Source of the DNA: Kiritimatiellia bacterium
Lineage (GTDB): Bacteria; Verrucomicrobiota; Kiritimatiellia; RFP12; UBA1067
Reading direction: 5' to 3'
Length of the DNA stretch: 61,546 nucleotides
Assembly: GCA_017395505.1 (NCBI GenBank)
Contig: JAFPUH010000050.1
Span: forward strand, 1 to 61,546
Every line of letters starts with the position of its first letter. The first letter of the stretch is position 1. The notes beneath the pieces were generated by a model. That model made no database searches and had not been told where the DNA came from. It saw only the letters and a list, made by a program, of their open reading frames with translations. Shown here in pieces: positions 39,284 through 47,232 of the stretch. The position numbers and the translations under genes were made by a program.

Positions 39284-40732
39284 TCAGTTTCGCTTGAGCT
39301 GCGGGAAAAGAACCACGTCACGGATCGAGTCAGTGCCTGTGAGGAACATCACAAGTCTGTCGACCCCGATACCTAAACCACCAGTCGGCGGCATTCCGCA
39401 CTCAAGCGCGGATATAAAGTCCTCGTCGATCTTCTCGGTGTCTTCGCCCGCCTGGTTCTCGAGAGCCTTGCGCTGCTCGAGCGGATCGTTCTGCTCGGTA
39501 TATCCCGGGCAGAGCTCGCGGCCAGCTACGACAAACTCGAACACGTCCACAAGAGACGGATCGTCCTTGCATGTCTTTGCGAGAGGCACGAACTCGTGCG
39601 GAATCCTCGTGACGAACGTAGGCTGCATCAGGTTGCGCTCAATTAACTTGTCGTAGACCTCATGAGTCAGCATCAGTTCGGTTGTCACACCGTCAAGCTC
39701 GAGGTTGGTGGCCGTATCTGCACCCTTTGCCTTGGCTCTCTCAAGCTGTGCCGCAAAATCGAGGTCGAACCAGTCAGACCCCATGACATCCTTTACAAGG
39801 TCGCGGTACGCGACGCGGCGGTATGGCGGATTGAAATCTATCACCGTGCCGCTCTCGCCGTACGGAACCTGGCGCGAACCTATGACCGTGTCGCAGAGAT
39901 GCGGCAACAACCCCTCCATTATGGCCTCCATCGAAGTGCGATCGCCGTATGCCTCGTAGATTTCGCATACAGTGAACTCAGGGTTGTGCGTACGGTCGAT
40001 GCCCTCGTTGCGGAAGTCCTTGCCGAGCTCGAAAACCTTGTTCATGCCGCCGACCAGCAACCTCTTGAGGTACAGCTCAGGGGCAATTCGCATCACGCAG
40101 TCCTTGTCGAGCGCGTTGAAGTGCGACACGAACGGCTTCGCGGCCGCGCCACCCGCTTGATCCTGCAGAATCGGCGTCTCCACCTCGACAAAGCCCTTGT
40201 CCCAAAGATACTTGCGGATCTCCATTATCAGGCGCGAGCGCGTGAAAAAGCGCTGGCGGCTCTCGTCGTTCGTCATCAGATCGACATAGCGGCGGCGGTA
40301 GCACTCCTCCTGGTCGGCCAGACCGTGGAACTTCTCAGGCGGCTGCTCAAGAGCCTTCGCGAGCATGGTCCATTCCTTCACCACAACGCTCTTCTCGCCC
40401 TTCTGCGTCGTGAAAAGCACGCCCTCCGCGCCGATTATGTCTCCGAGGTTGAGTTGTTTGAACGCCGCAAAAGCCGTTTCGCTCAACTCGTCGCGCTTGA
40501 AGATCAACTGAAAGCGGTCGGTGCCGTCGTTCATGGTGCAGAAGTTCATCTTGCCCATGCGGCGTATCATCAGCAGACGGCCAGCGACACGCACCGCCTT
40601 GCCCTCCTCAAACTCTTCACGCACCTTCTTCAGGTCGTCGTGGTCGTATTTGCATCCGTAGGGCTCGTATCCCATTTCCTTCAGAGTCCGCATGCTCTGA
40701 AGCCGTTGCTCGCGATATTCGTTCGTTTCCAT
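39284..40732 (-). CDS. lysS: Lysyl-tRNA synthetase, class II
   Basis: A 482-residue class II synthetase. The anticodon-binding OB domain (about 45-150) is followed by motif 2 (FRNEGIDRTHNPEFT) and motif 3 (GGLGIGVDRLVMFLT). An acidic insertion near 425-435 precedes FISALECGMPPTGG. The -10 TATAAT ends 7 nt before the ATG, so the mRNA is probably leaderless. Confidence 0.96.
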   Translation of the reverse strand: METNEYREQRLQSMRTLKEMGYEPYGCKYDHDDLKKVREEFEEGKAVRVAGRLLMIRRMGKMNFCTMNDGTDRFQLIFKRDELSETAFAAFKQLNLGDIIGAEGVLFTTQKGEKSVVVKEWTMLAKALEQPPEKFHGLADQEECYRRRYVDLMTNDESRQRFFTRSRLIMEIRKYLWDKGFVEVETPILQDQAGGAAAKPFVSHFNALDKDCVMRIAPELYLKRLLVGGMNKVFELGKDFRNEGIDRTHNPEFTVCEIYEAYGDRTSMEAIMEGLLPHLCDTVIGSRQVPYGESGTVIDFNPPYRRVAYRDLVKDVMGSDWFDLDFAAQLERAKAKGADTATNLELDGVTTELMLTHEVYDKLIERNLMQPTFVTRIPHEFVPLAKTCKDDPSLVDVFEFVVAGRELCPGYTEQNDPLEQRKALENQAGEDTEKIDEDFISALECGMPPTGGLGIGVDRLVMFLTGTDSIRDVVLFPQLKRN

Positions 40733-40739
40733 TTGTTGT

Positions 40740-40748
40740 ATTATACCA
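40740..40748 (-). promoter_or_regulatory. Extended -10 of lysS, leaderless type
   Basis: Minus-strand TGGTATAAT ends 7 nt before the lysS ATG. It lies just after the hairpin that follows the secreted beta-strand gene. Confidence 0.68.
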
Positions 40749-40753
40749 TATTT

Positions 40754-40781
40754 GGCGCCGCCTTGCTCAGGCGGAAACGCC
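40754..40781 (-). terminator. Hairpin after the beta-strand secreted protein gene
   Basis: Immediately after the TAA stop, GGCG-ttt-CCGCCT pairs with AGGCGG-CGCC around a 5-nt loop, making a 10-bp GC stem with a 3-nt bulge. No U tract follows (AAATATGG), so termination may be Rho-assisted or the hairpin may only protect the 3' end. Confidence 0.45.
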
Positions 40782-42866
40782 TTACTGAAAGACGATCTTG
40801 ATTCTGAAGTAGCGCACGGACGTCAAGCCCGAGAGATCAATGGACACTTCATCGCCAATGAGCGCAGGTTCGCCGCTGTTCAATGCGCCCGAACCTTCAA
40901 CGGGACTGCCGTCCGAGTACACCTCGTAAACGAAGTATTTGGCGGCCATGTCATTGAAGATGTCTGTCTCGCGGCAATTGCCTATCCGGAAAGACAACTT
41001 TCCCGGCGTCGAGTTCTGGACAGGCGCTACATAGGGCTTCACGTTTTCACATTCATTTGGATTTATGCCGAGAATCATATTCTGCCATGCGTATAGTCCG
41101 TTCTCACATTTTTGCGAGAGCGCCTCCGAAACGCTTACGCCGTCGCCAAAGTCAAGCCCCTCCGCCTTAAGTTGCGCTTCTGTCTTAAATGTGGCGAGGC
41201 TGAGATGCCCAGCATCACCGTCGATGCCATACACTCTATCACGCAAATTGACTCGAAAGTGCATCGACTTGCTGGGCTCAATATGTATCGCACCTGAAAA
41301 GTCCGAAGAATCTGTGAATGCATATGTTTGATTTGCGACATCCGCCATCACATACAATGTCCCGCCTCCTGCCAAGCGTTCGATGGCGAATGTGGCACTG
41401 GAGAAACCACTGGTCACCGTGAAAGCCGCCTGGCCACTTTCGCCATCTATCAGTTCCAGAGACCCAAGCCATATTCCTTTTCCAAAGCATCCACGGCACC
41501 CTGTAAGCCGGAGCGTGGAATTTGTACTCAGTATCAAGTGTGGTTCTAGATTTGCAAACTCGACGCCCTTCAGCCAAAGCGTTCCTGACCAGGCATCGTT
41601 TGTGGCCACAATATATCCTTCGCCAAACGTTGGAGCATTACTCTCATAGCATAGTGTTCCCCCGCCTGTAAGAGTTGCGGTCATCACATCATTAGCGTCG
41701 CAAGCAACCACGCCACGACCATTGATAGCCACCTCGTCAGCAGTCAAACTGCCGACTAGCGAAAGTGTCTTACCCTCTGCCACATCGAATGTCACCTTGC
41801 GTGTGGTGACGCTACCTAAATCAACTGTAGCATCTTGATCAACAATGACGACACTGTTAGACGAAGCACATATAGCTGTGGCTAGGGCTGTTTCATTGGT
41901 GTAGCTTCCGCTCATCCTCCAGGCGAGATTTGACCAACTATCATGGTTTGTGTTGACAGAGGATGATTTTAGAAAGATTGGGCATATGGCGCCATCAAAA
42001 GCAAACCAGCCTTCTGTAATTTCCTCTGTGCCGACATATAGCGATACTTCTCCATCCTTTACGATAGAGGTTGCGACCTTGTACGGGAATTTCGCGGATG
42101 CAGGAAGATGTATTGATGATCCGCCTTTGAGGGACAATCTACCGACAATTGGCTGAACTGATGTGGAATTTGTAAACGAGAGGATAGAGCCTGCGTATGC
42201 AACAGTATCGCCGTGCAAACTGCCACCTCCAACGAACGACAACGTTCCATATATATGGTTTGTGCTGGCTGACCATGTCCTACCGTCCGTAATTACAGCA
42301 TCAGCGGAAGAGAGAAGTGTTATTGTGCCAAGATCAGGACTCTCATATGATCCGTCACCAATTATGACTCGAAGAGATTTTTTTGATGTGTCATCAAGGC
42401 GTGGTGTGAGGATGGAACCTGTAAAAGCTGATGCATCTTTGAACACATAACGCTGAATGATGCGTTTCGATTCGCAAGCCAATGTGCCATCGCCAGAAAG
42501 CTTTGCAAACCGAGACTCAAAATTGTCGGCCCCATTATTTACAACAAATGCAAATGTTCCACCTTCATCCTTGAGTTCAAGCGTCCCAGGACATGATCCA
42601 CCCGCAAAATACCCCTTACACCCTGTAAGCCTAAATACAGAATTTGCATTCGCTACCAACTCTGGCGGCAAGCCTTTGAATGACGCATTCGTAACACACA
42701 AAACACCACGCCACGCCTCGTTAGTCGCAACAAGGCATCCGTCCTGCAAATCAGTCTTCAGGTTTGCTCCATCATACACAACCGTTTCACTGCCTTGCAG
42801 CACGCCCGAAACGGCAAACGCCATATGCGACGCGAAAAGAAACGCAATGGCAAACGACAATCTCAT
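40782..42866 (-). CDS. Secreted beta-strand-repeat (autotransporter passenger-like) protein with duplicated module
   Basis: A 694-residue protein. A signal peptide (about 1-18, ending HMAFA) leads into Gly/Ser/Thr/Asn-rich beta-strand sequence of the autotransporter-associated type. An internal duplication is visible: residues 43-152 and 417-529 share VATNxAWxGxL, NSxxRLTGCxGxF, GxLEL and DxSxFxGxI spacing. No beta-barrel translocator is present; the C-terminal 110 residues form a separate, probably Ig-like domain. The DNA looks more AT-rich than its neighbours. The start at 42866 is placed at the signal peptide; the frame upstream lies inside the epimerase gene. It is likely surface-attached or exported; the ligand is unknown. 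Confidence 0.72.
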   Translation of the reverse strand: MRLSFAIAFLFASHMAFAVSGVLQGSETVVYDGANLKTDLQDGCLVATNEAWRGVLCVTNASFKGLPPELVANANSVFRLTGCKGYFAGGSCPGTLELKDEGGTFAFVVNNGADNFESRFAKLSGDGTLACESKRIIQRYVFKDASAFTGSILTPRLDDTSKKSLRVIIGDGSYESPDLGTITLLSSADAVITDGRTWSASTNHIYGTLSFVGGGSLHGDTVAYAGSILSFTNSTSVQPIVGRLSLKGGSSIHLPASAKFPYKVATSIVKDGEVSLYVGTEEITEGWFAFDGAICPIFLKSSSVNTNHDSWSNLAWRMSGSYTNETALATAICASSNSVVIVDQDATVDLGSVTTRKVTFDVAEGKTLSLVGSLTADEVAINGRGVVACDANDVMTATLTGGGTLCYESNAPTFGEGYIVATNDAWSGTLWLKGVEFANLEPHLILSTNSTLRLTGCRGCFGKGIWLGSLELIDGESGQAAFTVTSGFSSATFAIERLAGGGTLYVMADVANQTYAFTDSSDFSGAIHIEPSKSMHFRVNLRDRVYGIDGDAGHLSLATFKTEAQLKAEGLDFGDGVSVSEALSQKCENGLYAWQNMILGINPNECENVKPYVAPVQNSTPGKLSFRIGNCRETDIFNDMAAKYFVYEVYSDGSPVEGSGALNSGEPALIGDEVSIDLSGLTSVRYFRIKIVFQ

Positions 42867-42874
42867 GAATGCGA

Positions 42875-43918
42875 TCAGAAGAAAAGCTTTGCCAACGCGA
42901 GCATGCCTTGCTTCCACGGAACGCGGTGGCTCACGCCCGACTTGCCTGCGAACTCGCTCAAGTGCTCCACGTACCAATCGTAGTTCCTGACGAGGGCCTG
43001 CTTGTTGGAATACCTCGGCTTGAAGCCGAGCAGCCTCTCCGCCTTCTCTATAGACACGAACGAATCCGTGCTCGCAGTCTCGTAGACCCATGGATAGAGC
43101 GGAGACAGGTGTAGCTTCTCGAGGATTCGCAAAATGAAGACAAGCGGTTTTACGGGCATGCCGCGAATCTTCTTTCCATGCCCGGCACGATCCAGCACGG
43201 CCTGATAGTCCTCACGCATTGTCGTGAAATCCTTCGCGCCTATGTTGAACTCAGTAGCGACAGTCGCCTTCGGCAGGGTCATGGCGGACCATATGGCCTC
43301 GCAGAGGTCTTCGACATCCATCAGCTGGTAGCGGTTTTCTCCACTACCTATCATCGGAAAGCCATGCCCCGTGTATGCCCAGTCGTAGAAAAGCGCGAAT
43401 ACGCCAAGCCTCTCGGGGCCTATGAAGCTCTTGGGCCTTATGATGCTGACGCAATACCCTTCACCGATCGCATCGCGACAGATGTTTTCCGCCTCGATTT
43501 TCGCATGGCCGTATGGTCCAACTCCGACCAATGGATCCGTCTCATATATCGGATGCTTCTTCGGCACACCATACACTGCAGTCGAGGAAATCTGAATCAT
43601 GCGGTCGAGTTTGAAGTCGCGCGCAGCGGCTAGCACGTTGCGGCAGCCGTCAACCTCAGTCGTGTATATATCCTCCTCGGAATATAGCGGAAGTGCCGCA
43701 GCGCAGTGGACGACAATGTCGCAGCCCTCCGTCACGCGCACTACGGCAGCCTTATCTCGAACGTCGCCAAGCGTGAACTTCAGCCACGGCTCGGAACGCT
43801 CTGGATATTCGAACTCGGCGATGTCAAGAACGCGAATCTCCTCCACACCCTTGGCGCGAAGGAGACGAATCAGGTTGATGCCGAGAAAGCCGGAACCGCC
43901 TGTTACGAGGACCTTCAT
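42875..43918 (-). CDS. NAD-dependent epimerase/dehydratase
   Basis: A 347-residue extended-SDR enzyme. The NAD motif GGSGFLG is at the N-terminus, the catalytic Ser/Tyr/Lys triad is in SSTAVYG and YGHAKIEAE, and the C-terminal half contains GENRYQLMDVEDLCEAI. The substrate is probably a nucleotide sugar (UDP-glucose 4-epimerase-like) or a 3-beta-hydroxysteroid-type compound; the sequence does not decide. ATG 43918 overlaps the secG stop (TGATG). Confidence 0.85.
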   Translation of the reverse strand: MKVLVTGGSGFLGINLIRLLRAKGVEEIRVLDIAEFEYPERSEPWLKFTLGDVRDKAAVVRVTEGCDIVVHCAAALPLYSEEDIYTTEVDGCRNVLAAARDFKLDRMIQISSTAVYGVPKKHPIYETDPLVGVGPYGHAKIEAENICRDAIGEGYCVSIIRPKSFIGPERLGVFALFYDWAYTGHGFPMIGSGENRYQLMDVEDLCEAIWSAMTLPKATVATEFNIGAKDFTTMREDYQAVLDRAGHGKKIRGMPVKPLVFILRILEKLHLSPLYPWVYETASTDSFVSIEKAERLLGFKPRYSNKQALVRNYDWYVEHLSEFAGKSGVSHRVPWKQGMLALAKLFF

Positions 43919-44304
43919 CACTCTGCAGGTGCTTCGACGGGAGCTTCCACAGGGGCTTCTACCGGCGCTTCGACGGGAAGCTCTGCCGTCATGTCAAACG
44001 GAAGCGCCGGAGCCTGCTCTACTACTGGAGCGGGCTCTGACTCTGCGGCCATAAGCGACTTGGAGTGGACAGTAGACGTAAGGCGCGCAAGAACAAGAGT
44101 GTTCAGCAGGAAGATCGCGCCAAGTATGGCCGTGGTCTTGATAAGCACATTGCCGGCATCAGCGCCAAGAGACGCCTCAAGCATGCCGCCGCCGATCGCA
44201 CCGCCGAGGCCACCCTCTTTGGGCTTCTGGATCATCACAACCATCGCCAGAAGCAGACAGGCGACAACCTCTACAACATAAAGAAATCCGATAAAGACTG
44301 ACAT
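43918..44304 (-). CDS. secG: Preprotein translocase subunit SecG
   Basis: A 128-residue membrane protein with two helices (about 3-24 and 53-72) separated by the conserved GGLGGAIGGG loop. The C-terminal tail is unusual: an acidic, proline-rich repeat of VEAP units ends the protein. SecG assists SecYE-dependent export. AAGGAAAG lies before the ATG and an extended -10 ends 29 nt upstream. Confidence 0.93.
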   Translation of the reverse strand: MSVFIGFLYVVEVVACLLLAMVVMIQKPKEGGLGGAIGGGMLEASLGADAGNVLIKTTAILGAIFLLNTLVLARLTSTVHSKSLMAAESEPAPVVEQAPALPFDMTAELPVEAPVEAPVEAPVEAPAE

Positions 44305-44333
44305 CGCAATACTTTCCTTTCGTTTGATGATGT

Positions 44334-44342
44334 ATTATACCA
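44334..44342 (-). promoter_or_regulatory. Extended -10 of secG, leadered type
   Basis: Minus-strand TGGTATAAT ends 29 nt before the secG ATG, leaving space for the AAGGAAAG Shine-Dalgarno seen upstream of secG. Confidence 0.65.
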
Positions 44343-44370
44343 AATCTCCTCGTCGACGGCAACTGGGGCG

Positions 44371-44862
44371 TCAGATTGGCGTGGCTACAACCAGCGAACC
44401 CGAGGAATGGGCGTGGCAGACAGCTAGACCAAGCGCATCAGCCGCATCGTTCTGCGGCAGTTCGGGCAAATTCAGGAGCACTTTTATCATGCGCTGTATC
44501 TGCTCCTTCTCGGCAAGGCCATTGCCGCATACCGCCTTCTTCATGCGGCGAGGCTCATACTCGTAGACCGGCACCCCCGCATCAGCCGCAGCTGTCAGTA
44601 CGGCTCCGCGAGCCTCGCCCAGAACGAGCATCGTACCGGCGTTCTTGCCGTAAATTACCGATTCGATCGCGACCACGTCAGGACTGTGCGCTGCTATGAG
44701 TTCGACAACCTTTGCGTGAATCGCCTTGAGACACGCCGTGAGAGGTAGCTTGGGCGCGTTGCGGATATTGCCGTAATCCACCGCCCTTAGACGCGAACCT
44801 TCGATGGAAAGAACACCGAAGCCTGTCGAACGCAGCGACGTGTCTATTCCTAGAATCGTCAC
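44371..44862 (-). CDS. ruvC: Holliday junction resolvase RuvC
   Basis: A 163-residue resolvase with the acidic catalytic set: Asp7 (LGIDTSLRSTGFG), the Glu of AIESVIYGKNAG, and the late NDAADALGLAVCH. It cuts four-way junctions with RuvAB, which are not in the window. GTG start overlaps the stop of the HATPase gene (GTGA). Confidence 0.95.
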   Translation of the reverse strand: MTILGIDTSLRSTGFGVLSIEGSRLRAVDYGNIRNAPKLPLTACLKAIHAKVVELIAAHSPDVVAIESVIYGKNAGTMLVLGEARGAVLTAAADAGVPVYEYEPRRMKKAVCGNGLAEKEQIQRMIKVLLNLPELPQNDAADALGLAVCHAHSSGSLVVATPI

Positions 44863-45398
44863 GCGAGCGCCTCTTCCTGTGCGGCGAGGAACTCGCCGGC
44901 AAGAGAGAGACCCTCGACGGACTCTAGTCCGCCCACGGCGTCCGCCAGTTCGCTCCGTGAAATCGTGTACTCCTCGCCACCCTTCTTGTGGGTAAACTCA
45001 AGTTCGAACTCGCCTGGGTAGTTGAAGAGCGTCAGAACCATCTTGGCTATGTCACCCATTGGCGGCAGGTCTATGTGGCGTGCAGCGAAATGGTACGAGA
45101 GAGTCGTGCCGACACCCTTTTCGCTCTTGAGGTCAAGGCCACCGTCACACTCCTCGCATATCTGCTTAAGTATCGGCAGGCCGAGCCCTACCTTGCGCTT
45201 GTCATGCTTGCCAGGCTCCGTATAGAACGGATCGAACGCCTTGCGCTGAGTCGATTCATCCATCCCCTTGCCGTTGTCTGCAATGGTGACAGATATGGTG
45301 GCACCGTCTTCGATGAGGGAAACTGTGACTCGCCTGGCGCCGGCCTCTATTGAATTCTGCGCCGTATCGGCGATAACGTCTGCTATGCTGGCATGCAT
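44859..45398 (-). CDS. Orphan HATPase_c (histidine-kinase-like ATPase) protein
   Basis: A 179-residue GHKL ATPase domain alone: N-box DTAQNSIEAGA, G1 DNGKGM, then KVGLGLPILKQICEE (G2) and GVGTTLSYHF. No dimerisation/phosphoacceptor or sensor domain is present. A C-terminal extension (about 112-179) is unrecognised. Similar stand-alone ATPases act as anti-sigma kinases or accompany [FeFe]-hydrogenase genes, but neither partner is nearby. The ATG lies only 17 bp after the tRNA-Ala 3' end, with AAAGG between. Confidence 0.8.
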   Translation of the reverse strand: MHASIADVIADTAQNSIEAGARRVTVSLIEDGATISVTIADNGKGMDESTQRKAFDPFYTEPGKHDKRKVGLGLPILKQICEECDGGLDLKSEKGVGTTLSYHFAARHIDLPPMGDIAKMVLTLFNYPGEFELEFTHKKGGEEYTISRSELADAVGGLESVEGLSLAGEFLAAQEEALA

Positions 45399-45415
45399 CG
45401 TTCAGACCTTTGGGA

Positions 45416-45491
<76 letters not shown>

Positions 45492-45532
45492 AAAAAAAGA
45501 AGACGGCGCATATTATCTCATATTCGCCGTCT
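45492..45532 (-). terminator. Rho-independent terminator of rpsT-pgk
   Basis: AGACGGCG pairs with CGCCGTCT (8 bp perfect, 16-nt loop) 18 bp after the pgk stop, followed by TCTTTTTTT. The loop contains the -10 box of the tRNA-Ala promoter. Confidence 0.75.
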
Positions 45533-45540
45533 CTTGTCAA
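45512..45540 (-). promoter_or_regulatory. Promoter of tRNA-Ala(GGC), embedded in the pgk terminator
   Basis: TTGACA (45540..45535), 17-bp spacer, GATAAT (45517..45512). It is the best sigma-70 match in the window. Predicted +1 is near 45505, about 14 nt before the mature tRNA 5' end. Confidence 0.75.
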
Positions 45541-45549
45541 CTGCCAATT

Positions 45550-46845
45550 TTAAGAATTTGCAGTGAGAGCCGCAACGCCCGGAAGCGTCTTGCCCTCAAG
45601 GAACTCGAGCGATGCGCCGCCGCCTGTGGAGATGTGGGACATCTCGGGAGCCTTGCCGCTCTTCTTCACAGCGCTCACGCTGTCGCCACCGCCGATGATC
45701 GAGGTGCCGCCGTTGGCCTTGACCTGCGCGACCGCATCGCACACGCCATACGTACCCTTCGCGAGCGGAGCGAACTCGAAGCAGCCCATAGGACCGTTCC
45801 ACACCACCGTCTTCGCCGTCGCAATAGCCTCGGAAAAGAGAGCGATCGACTTCGGACCGATGTCAAGACCCATCCAGCCGTCGGGTATGTCGCCCTCGCA
45901 GACCTTCATCTGAATGTCGCTGGCATCCTTCTCGGCGGGGAACTTGTCGGCTATCACGTTGTCGACCGGCAGAAGCAGCTTGACGCCCTTCGCGGCGGCA
46001 GCCTCGAGCATGGATTTGCAGTAGGCCACCTGATCGTCCTCGCAAAGCGAGTTGCCGACGCCGATGCCCTGGGCCTTCTTGAAGGTGTAGGCCATTCCGC
46101 CGGCGATGATGAGCGTGTCGACCTTGTTGAGCAGGTTCTTTACGACCGCGAGCTTGTCGCTGACCTTGGCGCCGCCGAGTATGGCGACGAAAGGGCGCAC
46201 AGGATTCTCGACTGCGTCGCCGAGGAACTTGAGCTCCTTCTCGAGCAGGAAGCCCGAAACGGCCGGCTGGATGTAGTCCGCAATAACGGCCGTTGAAGCG
46301 TGGGCGCGGTGAGCCGTGCCGAAAGCGTCGTTGCAGTAGATATCGCCGTAGCTGGCGAGCTTCTTGGCCATCTCGGCGCGAGCCGCCTTGAGCTCGGCCT
46401 TCTTCTGAGCGAACTCCTCGTCGGTGAGATGGATGCCCTTCTTCTCGTCATCCTTCTTCACCTTGCCGTCCTCGGCCTTGTAGAAGCGGGTGTTCTCGAG
46501 CAGCACGACCTCGCCGGGCTTGAGCGCCGCGACGACATCGTCCGCCGCCATGCAGTCAGGCGCGAACTTGACCTCGAAGCCAAGCTTCTTCGAAAGCTCC
46601 TCTGCGACAGGCTTGAGCGTGAAAGCCTCCTCGTAGCCCTTGCCCTTCGGACGGCCCAGATGGGACATGAGGACAAGAGACCCGCCCTGCTCGAGCACGT
46701 ACTTGATCGAGGGGAGCGCCGCGACGATACGCGTATCGTCGGTGATCTTGCCGCTGCCGTCTTTTGCCATTGGCACATTGAAATCGACGCGCATCACGAC
46801 GCGCTTGCCCTTGAGCTCGACGTCGCGCAAAGTCTTCTTATCCAT
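45550..46845 (-). CDS. pgk: Phosphoglycerate kinase
   Basis: A 431-residue glycolytic kinase (1,3-bisphosphoglycerate + ADP to 3-phosphoglycerate + ATP). It carries [53 protein letters not shown] and [13 protein letters not shown] charged helical insert of about 30 residues (around 127-155, after [12 protein letters not shown]) makes it longer than the usual 390-400. GGAGGT precedes the ATG. It is downstream of rpsT and ends in a terminator. Confidence 0.97.
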   Translation of the reverse strand: MDKKTLRDVELKGKRVVMRVDFNVPMAKDGSGKITDDTRIVAALPSIKYVLEQGGSLVLMSHLGRPKGKGYEEAFTLKPVAEELSKKLGFEVKFAPDCMAADDVVAALKPGEVVLLENTRFYKAEDGKVKKDDEKKGIHLTDEEFAQKKAELKAARAEMAKKLASYGDIYCNDAFGTAHRAHASTAVIADYIQPAVSGFLLEKELKFLGDAVENPVRPFVAILGGAKVSDKLAVVKNLLNKVDTLIIAGGMAYTFKKAQGIGVGNSLCEDDQVAYCKSMLEAAAAKGVKLLLPVDNVIADKFPAEKDASDIQMKVCEGDIPDGWMGLDIGPKSIALFSEAIATAKTVVWNGPMGCFEFAPLAKGTYGVCDAVAQVKANGGTSIIGGGDSVSAVKKSGKAPEMSHISTGGGASLEFLEGKTLPGVAALTANS

Positions 46846-46864
46846 TGTCAGACCTCCTGATTTC

Positions 46865-47155
46865 TTACTTGGCCGCTTCGACCTTCGCCATCTTGTTCAG
46901 CTTAAGCTGGGCGCGGCTCTTCTTGCGATCGGCCGTGTTCTTCTTGATTATGCCCTTCTTGACGGCCTTGTCGAGACCGGAGACGAGCTCCTTGAACTTC
47001 TTCTCGGCAGTCTCCTTCTCGCCCGCATCTGCGGCCTTGAAGAGCTTCTTGTGGGAATCATGCAGCTTCGACTTCACTGTCGAATTGCGCTTGTTCGCCT
47101 TAGCGTTCTGACGGTCACGTTTTCTGGCGGCACGACCGCCCTTGATGTTAGCCAT
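46865..47155 (-). CDS. rpsT: 30S ribosomal protein S20 (bS20)
   Basis: A 96-residue Lys/Arg/Ala-rich helical protein starting [22 protein letters not shown], an S20 hallmark, and containing [16 protein letters not shown]. It binds 16S rRNA early in 30S assembly. AGGAG lies upstream, and the only recognisable promoter is TTGCAT-17-TAAAAT. Read-through into pgk is likely. Confidence 0.95.
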   Translation of the reverse strand: MANIKGGRAARKRDRQNAKANKRNSTVKSKLHDSHKKLFKAADAGEKETAEKKFKELVSGLDKAVKKGIIKKNTADRKKSRAQLKLNKMAKVEAAK

Positions 47156-47193
47156 ATTTCTCTATACTCCTATTGCGGAATGTTTGAGTGTGT

Positions 47194-47222
47194 ATTTTAC
47201 CTTTTTTTTTCGTAAAATGCAA
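47194..47222 (-). promoter_or_regulatory. Promoter of rpsT-pgk
   Basis: TTGCAT (47222..47217), 17-bp spacer, TAAAAT (47199..47194), with a 39-nt gap to the rpsT ATG. An A-run in the spacer is flanked by ATTTTAC/GTAAAAT inverted arms, so the region could also form an AT hairpin. Confidence 0.5.
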
Positions 47223-47232
47223 GTGGGTCGGC

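Noticed and set aside
44859..45398. HATPase as part of a [FeFe]-hydrogenase cluster or an anti-sigma module
   Set aside because: No hydrogenase, sigma or STAS gene is adjacent, so the link is unsupported.
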